A stretch of DNA of 64,000 nucleotides from positions 310,001-374,000 of the forward strand of contig NZ_PQDH01000001.1 of NCBI RefSeq assembly GCF_002964605.1, given 5' to 3'. Below, one piece after another: positions 34,060 through 42,822 of the stretch. The notes under the pieces are model-generated. The model saw nothing but the letters and a program-made list of their open reading frames with translations. It searched no databases and had not been told where the DNA came from. The number at the start of each line of letters is the position of its first letter. Positions within the stretch are counted from its first letter, which is position 1. The position numbers were made by a program, and so were the translations under genes. The stretch comes from Vallitalea okinawensis. Its GTDB lineage: Bacteria; Bacillota; Clostridia; Lachnospirales; PQDH01.

Positions 34060-35088
34060 TTAACCCAATCTCCTCTCATTTTTAAAAACTGTATCAAGAT
34101 AAATAGATTGAATAGACTTATTTTTACCTTCTATCGTATCCACTAATAGTTCTACAGCCTTTTTTCCCATCTCTTCAGGTTGTTGTTCCATTAAAGCTAT
34201 GGGTTCTTTTAATTGTCCTGCCAATTGCATATCCTCCAAAGTATTATAAGGCAATGTAAATGTATCAAAAGCTACAAGATCTATATCTTGAGGTACACAT
34301 ATACCTTGCTCATATAACACACTTAACATGAGAGATAAGTCCCAACTTGTTGATAAGATGATAGCTTCAGGTCTCTGACGTATTAAGTCATGAACTAGCT
34401 CCTTATTAAAGACATGTTCGTCATCAAAAATAAAGCATCGTTTTGGCTTAATCTTATTTTTTAGCATCGTCTCTTTGTACCCTACGTAACGATCTGCTTG
34501 ATCAGATGTATATAGCCCAGAAGAACGATTAAAAAAAGCTATGTTTTTGTAGCCCTTTTCCAATAGATATTCCGTCAATCGAATGCTACCTCGCCTGCTA
34601 TCAGATACAACAAAAGAACTTTTAATCGTTGGTATATAGCGATCGACAAAAACATATGGAAAATTTTTTGCATTCATATAATTGTAAATCTTTACACTAA
34701 GTTCATCCCCTGTAGGACAAATAAGCATGCCATCGACGATCCCTGTTCTACACATCTCTAAATACGCTTTTTCTTTTTCTGGTTGTTCTGTTGTATTGCA
34801 AATAAGGACATTATATCCTAACTCTCTTGCCCGCGTTTCAATGGCATAGGATAACCTGCCAAAGAATTCAAAAGTAATATTAGGTACAATTAAACTAATG
34901 GTATTTGTCTTTTGTGTTCTTAGACTAGACGCCATTCGATTAGGCCTATAATGATACTTCCTAGCAATATCAAGAATCTCTTGCCTCTTTTTCTCAGACA
35001 CTCGGACTTCTTTATTATTGATTACTTTAGAGACTAAAGACTTAGAAACATTAGCTTTATCAGCTATAAATTGTAAGCTGACTTTCAT
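34060..35088 (-). CDS. LacI family regulator of the araB operon
   Basis: A 342-residue repressor: N-terminal HTH (VSLQFIADKANVSKSLVSKV) with hinge YRPNRMASSLR, then a periplasmic-binding-protein-like effector domain. It is the first gene of lacI-araB-CBM9-like and so probably autoregulated. The perfect palindrome TAAATCGATTTA (35105-35116), with the central CG typical of LacI-family sites, lies 17 nt before the start and directly after a candidate -10. The start MKVSLQF is supported by an AGGA at 10 nt. An L-arabinose- or related sugar-responsive role is inferred from araB. Confidence 0.9.
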   Translation of the reverse strand: MKVSLQFIADKANVSKSLVSKVINNKEVRVSEKKRQEILDIARKYHYRPNRMASSLRTQKTNTISLIVPNITFEFFGRLSYAIETRARELGYNVLICNTTEQPEKEKAYLEMCRTGIVDGMLICPTGDELSVKIYNYMNAKNFPYVFVDRYIPTIKSSFVVSDSRRGSIRLTEYLLEKGYKNIAFFNRSSGLYTSDQADRYVGYKETMLKNKIKPKRCFIFDDEHVFNKELVHDLIRQRPEAIILSTSWDLSLMLSVLYEQGICVPQDIDLVAFDTFTLPYNTLEDMQLAGQLKEPIALMEQQPEEMGKKAVELLVDTIEGKNKSIQSIYLDTVFKNERRLG

Positions 35089-35104
35089 GTCAATCACATC
35101 CTGG

Positions 35105-35116
35105 TAAATCGATTTA
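35105..35116 (-). promoter_or_regulatory. Putative operator of the araB-operon LacI protein
   Basis: The 12-bp perfect palindrome TAAATCGATTTA with central CG is placed 17-28 nt upstream of the lacI start. A TATGAT -10-like box (35124-35119) immediately precedes it on the transcribed strand. Confidence 0.6.
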
Positions 35117-35266
35117 TCATATAATAAATGTAACATTGAAAAACGTTGACCAGCAAATTAACTAGAGGGCTGTATGGATTAAATTGCTTCATTAAAATTG
35201 ATTATCTCACTCATACTCCATCATTCTTAGAATATCAAAAATATCATTCACTAATTAATCTTTATC

Positions 35267-35370
35267 TAAAAGAGACTGCCTCAATATTAATTATGCCACA
35301 ATATCCGCGTATAAGTAATTACGCAGATATAAAAAGCCATAAATAACCAACTCTGAGACAGCCTACTCTT
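35267..35370. repeat. Palindromic element with IS-like ends
   Basis: About 104 bp folding into one long hairpin. Outer arms AGACTGCCTCA (35273-35283) and TGAGACAGCCT (35354-35364) match AGRCTGYCTCA inverted; inner arms are TTATGCC/GCCATAA (one mismatch) and ATATCCGCGTA/TACGCAGATAT (one G-U) around an 8-nt loop. The AGGCTGTCTCA end recalls IS1182-type termini. No transposase is inside, so it is a MITE-like remnant, a strong terminator for the mutase gene, or both. Confidence 0.6.
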
Positions 35371-35383
35371 AAATACCAATGTG

Positions 35384-36802
35384 TTATTTTTCAATCCCTA
35401 AGAATTCTCGCATAATGTTGCAAAGCTCCTCAGCTTTTTCTAATTCAGTCATTTCTGCAAAAATACGAATCAATGGTTCAGTACCTGAAAAACGTGCTAT
35501 GATCCATCCACCATTTTCAAAGTATACTTTAACACCGTCTTCATAACTGATTTTCTCTATGGCATAAGGAAACTCAGGTAATTCTTTCTGCTCATATAAT
35601 TGATGCTTCAATGCAGATTTAAGACTGGCATCAAAACTAAAATCTTTCTCAGCCATTTCGAATTGACCATACTTCTCTCTTAATTCTTCTTTTAATTCTG
35701 CCAAGCTTTTCCCAGTCACACAGATCATCTCAACTAATAAAGCTGATGCAAAAATACCATCTTTCCCTTTAATATGGCCTCGTATGGTTAACCCACCACT
35801 GCTTTCGCCACCAATAATGGCATCTTTTTCTTCCATCTTGCTGCTAATGTGCTTGAATCCTACAGGCACTTCATAACAAGACTCTCCATGCGCTATCGCT
35901 ATTGCATCTAAAAGATGGGTCGTTGCTATGTTACGAACAACAGGTCCCTTCCACCCTTTATAGGTCATTAAATAGTAATAAAGCATGGCCATAATATCAT
36001 TAGGATGAATAAAGTTACCATTCTCATCAATTAAACCAATACGGTCTGCATCACCGTCCGTACCTATACCAAGATCATAGCCTTTTTCCACAACTCTATT
36101 TCGTAGCTGATTAAGTGTTACAGCATTTGGAGATGGTAGCCTGCCGCCAAACAAGGTGTCATGGCGATCATGAATGAGCTCGACTTCGCAACGTGCAGTC
36201 AGAAGTATTGTCTGCAAAGAAGTTTTCGATACTCCGTACATAGGATCTAAAAGTATTTTTAGGTGTTTGTCTTTAATAGCGTCTACATCCACCATATTCA
36301 AGATATTATCAATGTATTCATTGAAAGGTTTGATAATAGTTACTTTACTAGTCTCAAGGGCAGTTTTAAAGTCAAGACTTTTTACATCCGATTCACCTAG
36401 TTCATCCAATATCACTTCAATTTCATCTGTCACATCTTTTGTTGCATCCCTACCACCTGCAGTGAAGATCTTTACACCGTTATAAGCTGCCGGATTGTGG
36501 CTGGCTGTAATAGCTGCTCCATAGTGTACTTTCATTTGCTTAACTGCATACATGATCATAGGGGTAGGAGCAATATCGTCAATAAAATATACTGGAATAT
36601 CATTTGCTGCTAAGACTTCTGCCACCCAAACAGCAGATTCTCTTGATAGAAATCGACGGTCATATCCAATAATAAAACCATCCATTGCTTTATTCTTTCT
36701 ATGCAAGTCTATAGCTATCGCTTGTGCTAATAATAGAATATTAGACTTTATGAACTCATCACCTATAATTGCACGCCAACCACCTGTACCAAATTTAATC
36801 AT
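35384..36802 (-). CDS. Phosphohexomutase (phosphoglucomutase/phosphomannomutase family)
   Basis: A 472-residue alpha-D-phosphohexomutase with the phosphoserine loop TASHNPAAYNG near residue 99, the metal loop GTDGDADRIG near 237, the sugar loop GGESSGG near 320 and the phosphate loop ARFSGTEPLIRI near the C-terminus. It interconverts hexose-1- and hexose-6-phosphates. It follows a GHMP sugar kinase after 29 nt, so it probably converts the sugar-1-phosphate made by that kinase into a sugar-6-phosphate. Confidence 0.92.
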   Translation of the reverse strand: MIKFGTGGWRAIIGDEFIKSNILLLAQAIAIDLHRKNKAMDGFIIGYDRRFLSRESAVWVAEVLAANDIPVYFIDDIAPTPMIMYAVKQMKVHYGAAITASHNPAAYNGVKIFTAGGRDATKDVTDEIEVILDELGESDVKSLDFKTALETSKVTIIKPFNEYIDNILNMVDVDAIKDKHLKILLDPMYGVSKTSLQTILLTARCEVELIHDRHDTLFGGRLPSPNAVTLNQLRNRVVEKGYDLGIGTDGDADRIGLIDENGNFIHPNDIMAMLYYYLMTYKGWKGPVVRNIATTHLLDAIAIAHGESCYEVPVGFKHISSKMEEKDAIIGGESSGGLTIRGHIKGKDGIFASALLVEMICVTGKSLAELKEELREKYGQFEMAEKDFSFDASLKSALKHQLYEQKELPEFPYAIEKISYEDGVKVYFENGGWIIARFSGTEPLIRIFAEMTELEKAEELCNIMREFLGIEK

Positions 36803-36831
36803 GGAATCACCTCTTCTTTGATTTATGCCAT

Positions 36832-37917
36832 CTAACTGTCACATCTAACGCCTGTATCTTGCTTTAAAATAATTGCTGGATATCCTTTCGCTTCAATGGC
36901 ATTTACTATATCCTCGCAATCTTCATCTTTGGCATATACATAGCAGCAACCGCCGCCGCCAGAACCATTGATCTTTCCACCTAATGCTCCATTAGCATAG
37001 GCCGTTTCTAATATTTCTTCTATTATAGGTGTGGAAATTTCTAAACCATCTCTAAGATTAGCATGATGGCGTTTTAATAATGCACCAAAAGCTTCTTCAT
37101 CGAATCTGTCAGCTTGTAAAAGTTTTATACCTTCAAGAAGCACTTTATAGTTATCAATATTCGCTTCTAGTTTTCTCCTATGTAAAGGCTCTAAGCACTC
37201 TAAGAACTTTATATTTTCATCATTACTAATAAAATCTCTTACACTGGTTATACCTTCACCTTTTAATGATTCAAGTGCATCTAATACAGGATATTTAGCG
37301 CTGGCTAATACTTTGGTTGTATCCTTATCTTGTAATGAGTCAAATAATATAAAACTACCTGGAATCTTAAAATCTAATGGCTCGACAACTGTCTTATCGG
37401 GGTCAAATGTCAAATGAACAAGACCACCGAAAGCCGAACTATAATGATCCATCAAACCACCTGGCTCTTTAAACTCTGTAACTTCAGCATCAAAGGCTAA
37501 CATTGCTATCTTTTCTGGATCATTTTTATGTGGATGATTAGCTAATTCAAGTAACATTTTGATAAATACAACTGTCATCGTCGTAGATGAGCACATGCCT
37601 TTACCAATTGGTATCTCAGAATCCATGTCTATGTCATAACCCTCCACAGGATATCCATTTCTTCTTAACACATTGATGGCACTTCTTATGTAATCCCTAT
37701 TGTCTCTATAAGTAATTTTCTCTGTTAATGAAATTTCTTCTACTTTATCAATACTTTCACCGGATAAATGAACACGTATAATATCTTCTTTATTTTTAGC
37801 ACCTTCAGCTTTAAAACGTAAGTTTATTGCAGATGCCACCACTTCTAATCCCAAATAATCTTGATGCTCGCCAAATAAGCAAATACGACTAGGTGTAGAA
37901 CAATTAATCTTTTCCAT
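36832..37917 (-). CDS. GHMP family sugar kinase (galactokinase-like)
   Basis: A 361-residue kinase. Motif 1 is ICLFGEHQDYLGL, close to the galactokinase GEHTDYNGG; motif 2 is PIGKGMCSSTTMT (the ATP phosphate loop, with Cys in place of the usual second residue of LSSS); motif 3 is KINGSGGGGCCYV. These enzymes make anomeric sugar-1-phosphates. Candidate substrates are galactose, galacturonate, N-acetylhexosamine, arabinose or fucose; the sequence does not decide. The ATG at 37917 is preferred, with GAAGGGA 8 nt upstream. It pairs with the adjacent phosphohexomutase, and a divergent AraC-type regulator stands upstream. Confidence 0.85.
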   Translation of the reverse strand: MEKINCSTPSRICLFGEHQDYLGLEVVASAINLRFKAEGAKNKEDIIRVHLSGESIDKVEEISLTEKITYRDNRDYIRSAINVLRRNGYPVEGYDIDMDSEIPIGKGMCSSTTMTVVFIKMLLELANHPHKNDPEKIAMLAFDAEVTEFKEPGGLMDHYSSAFGGLVHLTFDPDKTVVEPLDFKIPGSFILFDSLQDKDTTKVLASAKYPVLDALESLKGEGITSVRDFISNDENIKFLECLEPLHRRKLEANIDNYKVLLEGIKLLQADRFDEEAFGALLKRHHANLRDGLEISTPIIEEILETAYANGALGGKINGSGGGGCCYVYAKDEDCEDIVNAIEAKGYPAIILKQDTGVRCDS

Positions 37918-38048
37918 TCTCAACTTCCCTTCTATTTCAAATAATCATACAAACTAGGTTTTACTAATTTCATTTTATAGGAGAATTGGAGTAAAGTCTT
38001 TGTATAATCTTTTATTTCATTTGTAAAATCCTATCTTTATATTAAATT

Positions 38049-38077
38049 TTGCAAATCTACATAAAATAACTTATAAT
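38049..38077 (+). promoter_or_regulatory. Promoter of the first AraC-type gene
   Basis: TTGCAA (38049-38054), a 17-nt spacer and TATAAT (38072-38077). On the other strand TTTACA-N17-TACAAA is a weaker candidate promoter for the GHMP kinase operon. Confidence 0.65.
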
Positions 38078-38142
38078 AATGCTAACGAAATAAGATGACG
38101 GATTAGATCCTTTTTTAGAGATTTACATGTTTATTAAGGACG

Positions 38143-39315
38143 GTGTGTAATTTGATTAATAATTTGAATCCATTGACTTTTTATAAATACGGTCAAGTAT
38201 TATTTGAAAATAAATCCATTGAGATAAAGACCATACCACTTATAATGAAAAAAATAACCAATAATACCCTTTTTAATTTACACGTTTATTCAGAAGATAT
38301 ACTATTAGTTCCAGTAGAGGGTGTTATGCTCATCTATATACAAGATACAGAGTCTCGACTTCACCCCTTCTTATTGGATAAACCCATTCAGCTAAAAGCT
38401 CATACTTCTTTTGGTGTTATTCCCTACCAAAAAGATGCTAGATTGCATTTCGGTATACCAGAGAATGCAACTCACCAATTCATTAATCTTAATGAACCTG
38501 TTAAACCTATAAGTATTAACCCTGAATTTCAGGTACTAGATGTTCATACGATTTTTTATCAAGAGAAAGAGAAGAATTTTGTTTTCCCTGGTGAAAAACA
38601 TAGCTTTTGGGAATTGACTTATGTTGATCGAGGTCAACTTTCCACAGAGATAAATGATCGGCAATTTCTATTAGGACCAGGAGAATTGATTTTCTATACT
38701 CCCGATCAATTTCATCGTCAAGAAAGTGTTAGTGATGATCTTCTTTCCTTTATGACCATTACATTTGATATGGATATAAACGATGTTACCTTCTTAAGCA
38801 ATAAGGCTTTTAGAATTAACCATTCTCTAAAAGAGCTTTTGGAACAAATTCTTCATGAATACACCAATCATACTTTTTATAGCAATGATCTCATCCTTTG
38901 CTATCTTAAAGAATTTATTATAAAACTCATAAGAACCACTAAATTCACGAATACCGAAATGCAATTGGATACTCACATGCAAAACAATGTCGAAAACAAT
39001 GTAGTTATACAAGCCATGGATTATATCCACAATCATATTGACAAAAAGATTACTATTAATGCTATTGCTTCAAATATCCCTATTAGTGCCTCTTATTTAT
39101 CAAAGATTTTTAAAAAACATACAGGTCAAACTATTGTGGCTTACATTAATGATTATAAATTAAAAAAGAGTAAGGAACTGATCCGTGAATCCAGTTATAA
39201 CCTTACTCAAATATCCATGATATTAGGTTTTTCAAGTGTGCACTACTTCTCTAAGCAGTTCAAGAAACAATTTGGGGTAACACCATCACGTTATAGTAAA
39301 TCGATAAAGCACTAA
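38143..39315 (+). CDS. AraC family regulator with an extra N-terminal domain
   Basis: A 390-residue protein, longer than usual. Residues 1-130 are an extra domain I cannot name confidently (it resembles small cupin-like sugar proteins of Clostridia). Residues 135-245 are an AraC-type cupin sensor (FWELTYVDRGQLSTEI, GPGELIFYTPDQFHRQ), and 285-388 are a double HTH ending GFSSVHYFSKQFKKQFG. The start is either GTG at 38143 or TTG at 38152; AAGGA lies upstream and does not decide. It is divergent from the GHMP kinase/mutase pair, which it may regulate in response to a sugar. Confidence 0.85.
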   Translation: MCNLINNLNPLTFYKYGQVLFENKSIEIKTIPLIMKKITNNTLFNLHVYSEDILLVPVEGVMLIYIQDTESRLHPFLLDKPIQLKAHTSFGVIPYQKDARLHFGIPENATHQFINLNEPVKPISINPEFQVLDVHTIFYQEKEKNFVFPGEKHSFWELTYVDRGQLSTEINDRQFLLGPGELIFYTPDQFHRQESVSDDLLSFMTITFDMDINDVTFLSNKAFRINHSLKELLEQILHEYTNHTFYSNDLILCYLKEFIIKLIRTTKFTNTEMQLDTHMQNNVENNVVIQAMDYIHNHIDKKITINAIASNIPISASYLSKIFKKHTGQTIVAYINDYKLKKSKELIRESSYNLTQISMILGFSSVHYFSKQFKKQFGVTPSRYSKSIKH

Positions 39316-39340
39316 AAAAGACTTTAAATCATCATTCTTG

Positions 39341-39456
39341 AGTCAAGCATGCAAGGGGATCTATTACGCTGGCAGAAAAGACGTCCATGTCTTAGACTGC
39401 CAGGCTCCCCATCCGTGGCTCGCTGCTCCATAGAACCCCTTACATACTTTCTGTAT
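39341..39456 (-). repeat. Structured interspersed repeat, copy E
   Basis: An inverted copy of the element. The outer stem pairs 39449-39430 with 39364-39345 (20 positions, one mismatch, G-U pairs) around a 65-nt interior. The inner stem is CTGGCAG/CTGCCAG where copy A has CTGGCTG/CAGCCAG, a two-sided change. The tip AAGAC/GTCTT is perfect. It lies between two convergent AraC-type genes. Confidence 0.85.
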
Positions 39457-39576
39457 CTGTGGCAGATGTTGAATAAATCGCTATAGGCGTAAAAAGGGAA
39501 TTATTTAGATAAGAAGATTTAATAAAGCGAGCATCCAAAAACATAAAACTAAAAGTACTCAATAATTATAGACGAC

Positions 39577-39604
39577 AAAAGTACTGCCATCAGCAGTGCT
39601 TTTT
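39577..39604 (-). terminator. Terminator overlapping the second AraC gene's stop
   Basis: The stem AAAAGCACTGC/GCAGTACTTTT (one G-U) has a 6-nt loop that contains part of the stop codon at 39592-39590, and T residues follow on the minus strand. Confidence 0.75.
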
Positions 39605-40420
39605 ACTGTATTGTTTAGGTGTTTTCCCTACCATTTTTTTGAAGATCCTAATAAAATGTGTTTCATTTTTATATCCTACCATTTGACTAACAATGTTGAC
39701 TTGAAATCCCTTCATCAGAAGTTCTTTTGCTCGCAACATCCTTTTATTCATGATATATTCATTGACAGTAAATCCAGTGGTTTTTTTAAAAACCTCACAC
39801 AAATAGTATTTTGATATAAAGCATTCTTTCGCTAATATATCCAATGGGATTTTCTGATCTAAATGATCATTGATATAGGTTATTACAGGTTGTATCTTAT
39901 CCATATCTGCAGTTGAATGTGTGTGAGTTATTAATTTCATTTTCTTAAAATCATGTAACATTAATAATAATTCTACTACATGTATCTTTTTATATATTTC
40001 ATTAGTACTCTCTTCATTCTCTTCATTTTTCAATAATTTATTAAGAAGTTGAACCACTTCAATCAATTGATCTGTATCTAAGGAAATTTGTTTAACTTCT
40101 TCAAATATATCAAGTAGATTGAAAGAATCACTATTAAATGCCTTTAACACCTGATGATCAAAAAATATAAGATATCGCTCATATCGCATCCCTTTAGGTA
40201 CAAATACTTTATGTAAATCCCTTGGAGTGAATAGAAATAGATTTCCCTTTTTAACCTCATAAATACGATCGTTAATAAAAAAGCTTGGTCCATCAGCTAA
40301 AGATAAATTAATTTCATAACCATCATGGAAATGGAACTTGTCCATACTCCAATCATATGAAACATTATGACTTATAGAAATGGATGTTCCTTTTTTAAAG
40401 TTAAAACCTTCTGCCTGCAT
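39590..40420 (-). CDS. AraC family regulator with N-terminal cupin
   Basis: A 276-residue regulator: N-terminal cupin sensor (FHFHDGYEINLSLADGPSFF, LFLFTPRDLHKV) and C-terminal double HTH (IPLDILAKECFISKYYLCEV; GYKNETHFIRIFKKMVGKTP). It is encoded directly downstream of the GH88 gene in the same direction but 172 bp away and behind a terminator, so it is transcribed separately. A role in controlling uronate or host-glycan genes such as the neighbouring GH88 is plausible. Confidence 0.9.
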   Translation of the reverse strand: MQAEGFNFKKGTSISISHNVSYDWSMDKFHFHDGYEINLSLADGPSFFINDRIYEVKKGNLFLFTPRDLHKVFVPKGMRYERYLIFFDHQVLKAFNSDSFNLLDIFEEVKQISLDTDQLIEVVQLLNKLLKNEENEESTNEIYKKIHVVELLLMLHDFKKMKLITHTHSTADMDKIQPVITYINDHLDQKIPLDILAKECFISKYYLCEVFKKTTGFTVNEYIMNKRMLRAKELLMKGFQVNIVSQMVGYKNETHFIRIFKKMVGKTPKQYSKKHC

Positions 40421-40560
40421 ATCATCACACCTATATTGTTATCTTGTCACCATTCTACCATATTCCACTTATCATGAAAAGTAACCATCGGTTCAAAAAT
40501 GGCTACGTTACAACTTCCTTTAGATGTTTGTATTCTTAGGAAAGCTGTATGGGATAAGAA

Positions 40561-40590
40561 AAAGGGATAACCTTGCGGTTATCCACTTTT
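40561..40590 (-). terminator. GH88 gene terminator
   Basis: A perfect 8-bp stem GGATAACC/GGTTATCC with a TTGC/GCAA tetraloop, flanked by A-rich and T-rich sequence, lies directly behind the GH88 stop. Confidence 0.85.
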
Positions 40591-40592
40591 TA

Positions 40593-41750
40593 CTACCAGA
40601 ATAATAAATCATTTTCCTTATTTTTTAATTTACACATGGCTTCTACAAAGAAGTAGTCGCCCCAGCTCATAGCCTCGTCATATTTCTTTAGTGAATAAAA
40701 ACCTTCTCTTAATAATCCATAGCCACTGTCATTGGTATCAATAAAATAACCTTGACAAAGTTCTTGTAAGATAATTGTTGCACATTTATCAAATAATCTA
40801 GCTCTTTCTTCATCAACATATTTACTTAACTCTAGTAAGCCAGCTGCTCCTATACTTGCAGCAGATGAATCTTTCATTTCTGGAGCTAATTCTGAGACAG
40901 CGAAATCCCAATAATGTACATAATCTTTTGGTAAGTTGTCGATATAGTATTCAGCTGAACGAATAGCTATATCCAAGAATAGAGGATCCTTTGTATAAAT
41001 ATAACTTAGGGTAAAACCATAAACACACCAAGCTTGACCTCTTGCCCAAGTACTTTCATCATACTTTCCTTGATGTGTCCCACCTTCAATGGCTCTACCA
41101 GATATAGGATCAAACATGTATGTATGATAGACTGATGCATCTTCTCTTACTAAAGTTTGTGATGAAGTTATTGCATGTGTTTTTGCAATCTCTGCATAAT
41201 TTTCATCACCGGTTACTTCAGTTGCCCAATAAAGAAGAGGCAAATTCATCATACAATCAATGATAATTTTAACGTTTGGATACCTAACCCCAATAGAACC
41301 CCAAGCTTGAATAAACTTTCCTCTTTTATTATATCGTGAAATTAAACGGTCTGCTGCTTTAATAGCAGTCATTTTCGCTTTTTCACTATCAGTCAATTTA
41401 TATAAAGCCACACAGGATAGAGTATATAAAAATCCTATGTCGTGATTATCCAGCCCAATATTGTTCTCAAGTCGGTTATTAAAACTCTTTAACCATACTT
41501 CAGAGTTACGAAGAAATCGGTCATCCTTTGTTGCATGAAAGGCTAAATAAGCCATCCCTACGAAAAAAGATGATGTCCAATCTTTATTGTCTTTTGGTAC
41601 ATATTTGTTTCCTGTACTAACATGTGGGTATTTCTCAATAAATACATCCATATTCTTATCAATGGATGCCAACATTTTTTCAAAGTAAGTTTCTAATAAT
41701 TTCTCATCTACAGTATAATCTAAGATTCTTGATACATCTAAAATGTTCAT
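40593..41750 (-). CDS. Glycoside hydrolase family 88, unsaturated glucuronyl hydrolase
   Basis: A 385-residue (alpha/alpha)6-barrel enzyme without signal peptide. The two key aspartates of unsaturated glucuronyl hydrolases are seen as D104 in LDNHDIGF and D165 in IIIDCMMNL, 61 residues apart, the same spacing as in the characterised Bacillus enzyme; TWARGQAW and MKDSSAAS are further landmarks. It hydrates and opens 4,5-unsaturated uronic acids at the non-reducing end of oligosaccharides made by polysaccharide lyases (glycosaminoglycan, xanthan, ulvan or gellan type). Monocistronic. A 13-bp palindrome overlaps its promoter. Confidence 0.94.
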   Translation of the reverse strand: MNILDVSRILDYTVDEKLLETYFEKMLASIDKNMDVFIEKYPHVSTGNKYVPKDNKDWTSSFFVGMAYLAFHATKDDRFLRNSEVWLKSFNNRLENNIGLDNHDIGFLYTLSCVALYKLTDSEKAKMTAIKAADRLISRYNKRGKFIQAWGSIGVRYPNVKIIIDCMMNLPLLYWATEVTGDENYAEIAKTHAITSSQTLVREDASVYHTYMFDPISGRAIEGGTHQGKYDESTWARGQAWCVYGFTLSYIYTKDPLFLDIAIRSAEYYIDNLPKDYVHYWDFAVSELAPEMKDSSAASIGAAGLLELSKYVDEERARLFDKCATIILQELCQGYFIDTNDSGYGLLREGFYSLKKYDEAMSWGDYFFVEAMCKLKNKENDLLFW

Positions 41751-41780
41751 ACCATTACCTCCTAATTAAAACTTTCTTCT

Positions 41781-41812
41781 ATTGTATCATAGATTAAAAG
41801 CTAATAATTAGC
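41781..41812 (-). promoter_or_regulatory. GH88 promoter region with palindrome
   Basis: TACAAT (41786-41781) is the -10 box. The palindrome GCTAAT-A-ATTAGC (41800-41812) covers the -35 position, where no consensus hexamer is present. This suggests activator- or repressor-dependent expression. Confidence 0.55.
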
Positions 41813-41873
41813 AGATGTTTGTTAAAAATAAACTTATCTTTGGCTCATGTAATGACCAAACACTTAATGATAG

Positions 41874-42821
41874 TTACATGTGATATATAAAACTAAAACC
41901 AAAACTTACAAGTCCCGCTATAGTAGGTGTACCAAACCAAGCAAACATAATGTTTTTAACTGTTTTCATATTAATAGCCTTAACACCTTTAACAAGTCCA
42001 ATACCAATAACCGCACCTACAATTGCCTGAGATGTGGATACAGGTATTCCAATTAGTGCATAAATATATACTGTTAACGCTGCTGCCATGACAGAAACGA
42101 ATCCAGAAATCGGTGATAGGTCTACCAGTCCTTTTCCAACTGTCAGCATAACTCGTTTGCTATAGGTTAATACCCCTAAAGCAATTGATATACCACCAAC
42201 AATAACTGCTTGCTGGGTTGTTAATAGGTTGAGTTGCCCAGCATATATGCTCGTTACATTGGCTACATTATTAGCTCCCAATGAATAAGCTGAGAACATA
42301 CCAGCTAATATGTAGCCTCCTTTGATGACAGCATCATAGAATTCTAGACTCTTAATACGATTCTCTAAGAACTTTTCAATGATCTTATACATAATAAAGC
42401 TGATGATCATAGCACCTAGTGGAGTCACAATCCAAGCGCTTAAAAATTTAATTGATGCAGAAAAATCAGTTCTTCCAACTAATAATCCCCCACCCATGAT
42501 AGCACCTATAACAGCCTGGGATGTCGATACCGGGAATTTCAAATATGTCATCACTGTAACTGTTAAAGCTGCTGACAGCATAACAAAAAATGCTGCTAAC
42601 GCTGTATCAATTCCACCATTATAGGCAAAATCACTTAACTTATGAACACCATGTTCTCCATCTACTACAGCTCCTAGAATTACAAAAATTGCTGTTATGA
42701 TAACTGCAGTACTATATTTGACAACCTTTGTTGAAACTGCAGTACCAAAAACATTGGCAGCATCATTGGCCCCTAAAGACCATCCTAAAAATGCTCCCGA
42801 AAAGACAGAAGGACTAATCAC
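41874..42821 (-). CDS. Inorganic phosphate transporter, PiT family
   Basis: A 315-residue membrane protein with the duplicated PiT signature: LGWSLGANDAANVFGTAVST at the start and SAYSLGANNVANVTSIYAG in the second half, each followed by PVSTSQA motifs. It takes up phosphate (or a metal-phosphate complex) with H+ or Na+. The start is GTG at 42821; its SD AGGAGGG lies inside the last codons of the upstream DUF47 gene, with a 1-bp intergenic gap, so the pair is translationally coupled. Confidence 0.95.
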   Translation of the reverse strand: MISPSVFSGAFLGWSLGANDAANVFGTAVSTKVVKYSTAVIITAIFVILGAVVDGEHGVHKLSDFAYNGGIDTALAAFFVMLSAALTVTVMTYLKFPVSTSQAVIGAIMGGGLLVGRTDFSASIKFLSAWIVTPLGAMIISFIMYKIIEKFLENRIKSLEFYDAVIKGGYILAGMFSAYSLGANNVANVTSIYAGQLNLLTTQQAVIVGGISIALGVLTYSKRVMLTVGKGLVDLSPISGFVSVMAAALTVYIYALIGIPVSTSQAIVGAVIGIGLVKGVKAINMKTVKNIMFAWFGTPTIAGLVSFGFSFIYHM

Positions 42822-42822
42822 T

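Noticed and set aside
35146-35346. Plus-strand 66-codon open frame between lacI and the phosphohexomutase gene
   Set aside because: It runs through the palindromic element and lacks a ribosome site; its apparent protein is a product of the inverted repeat.
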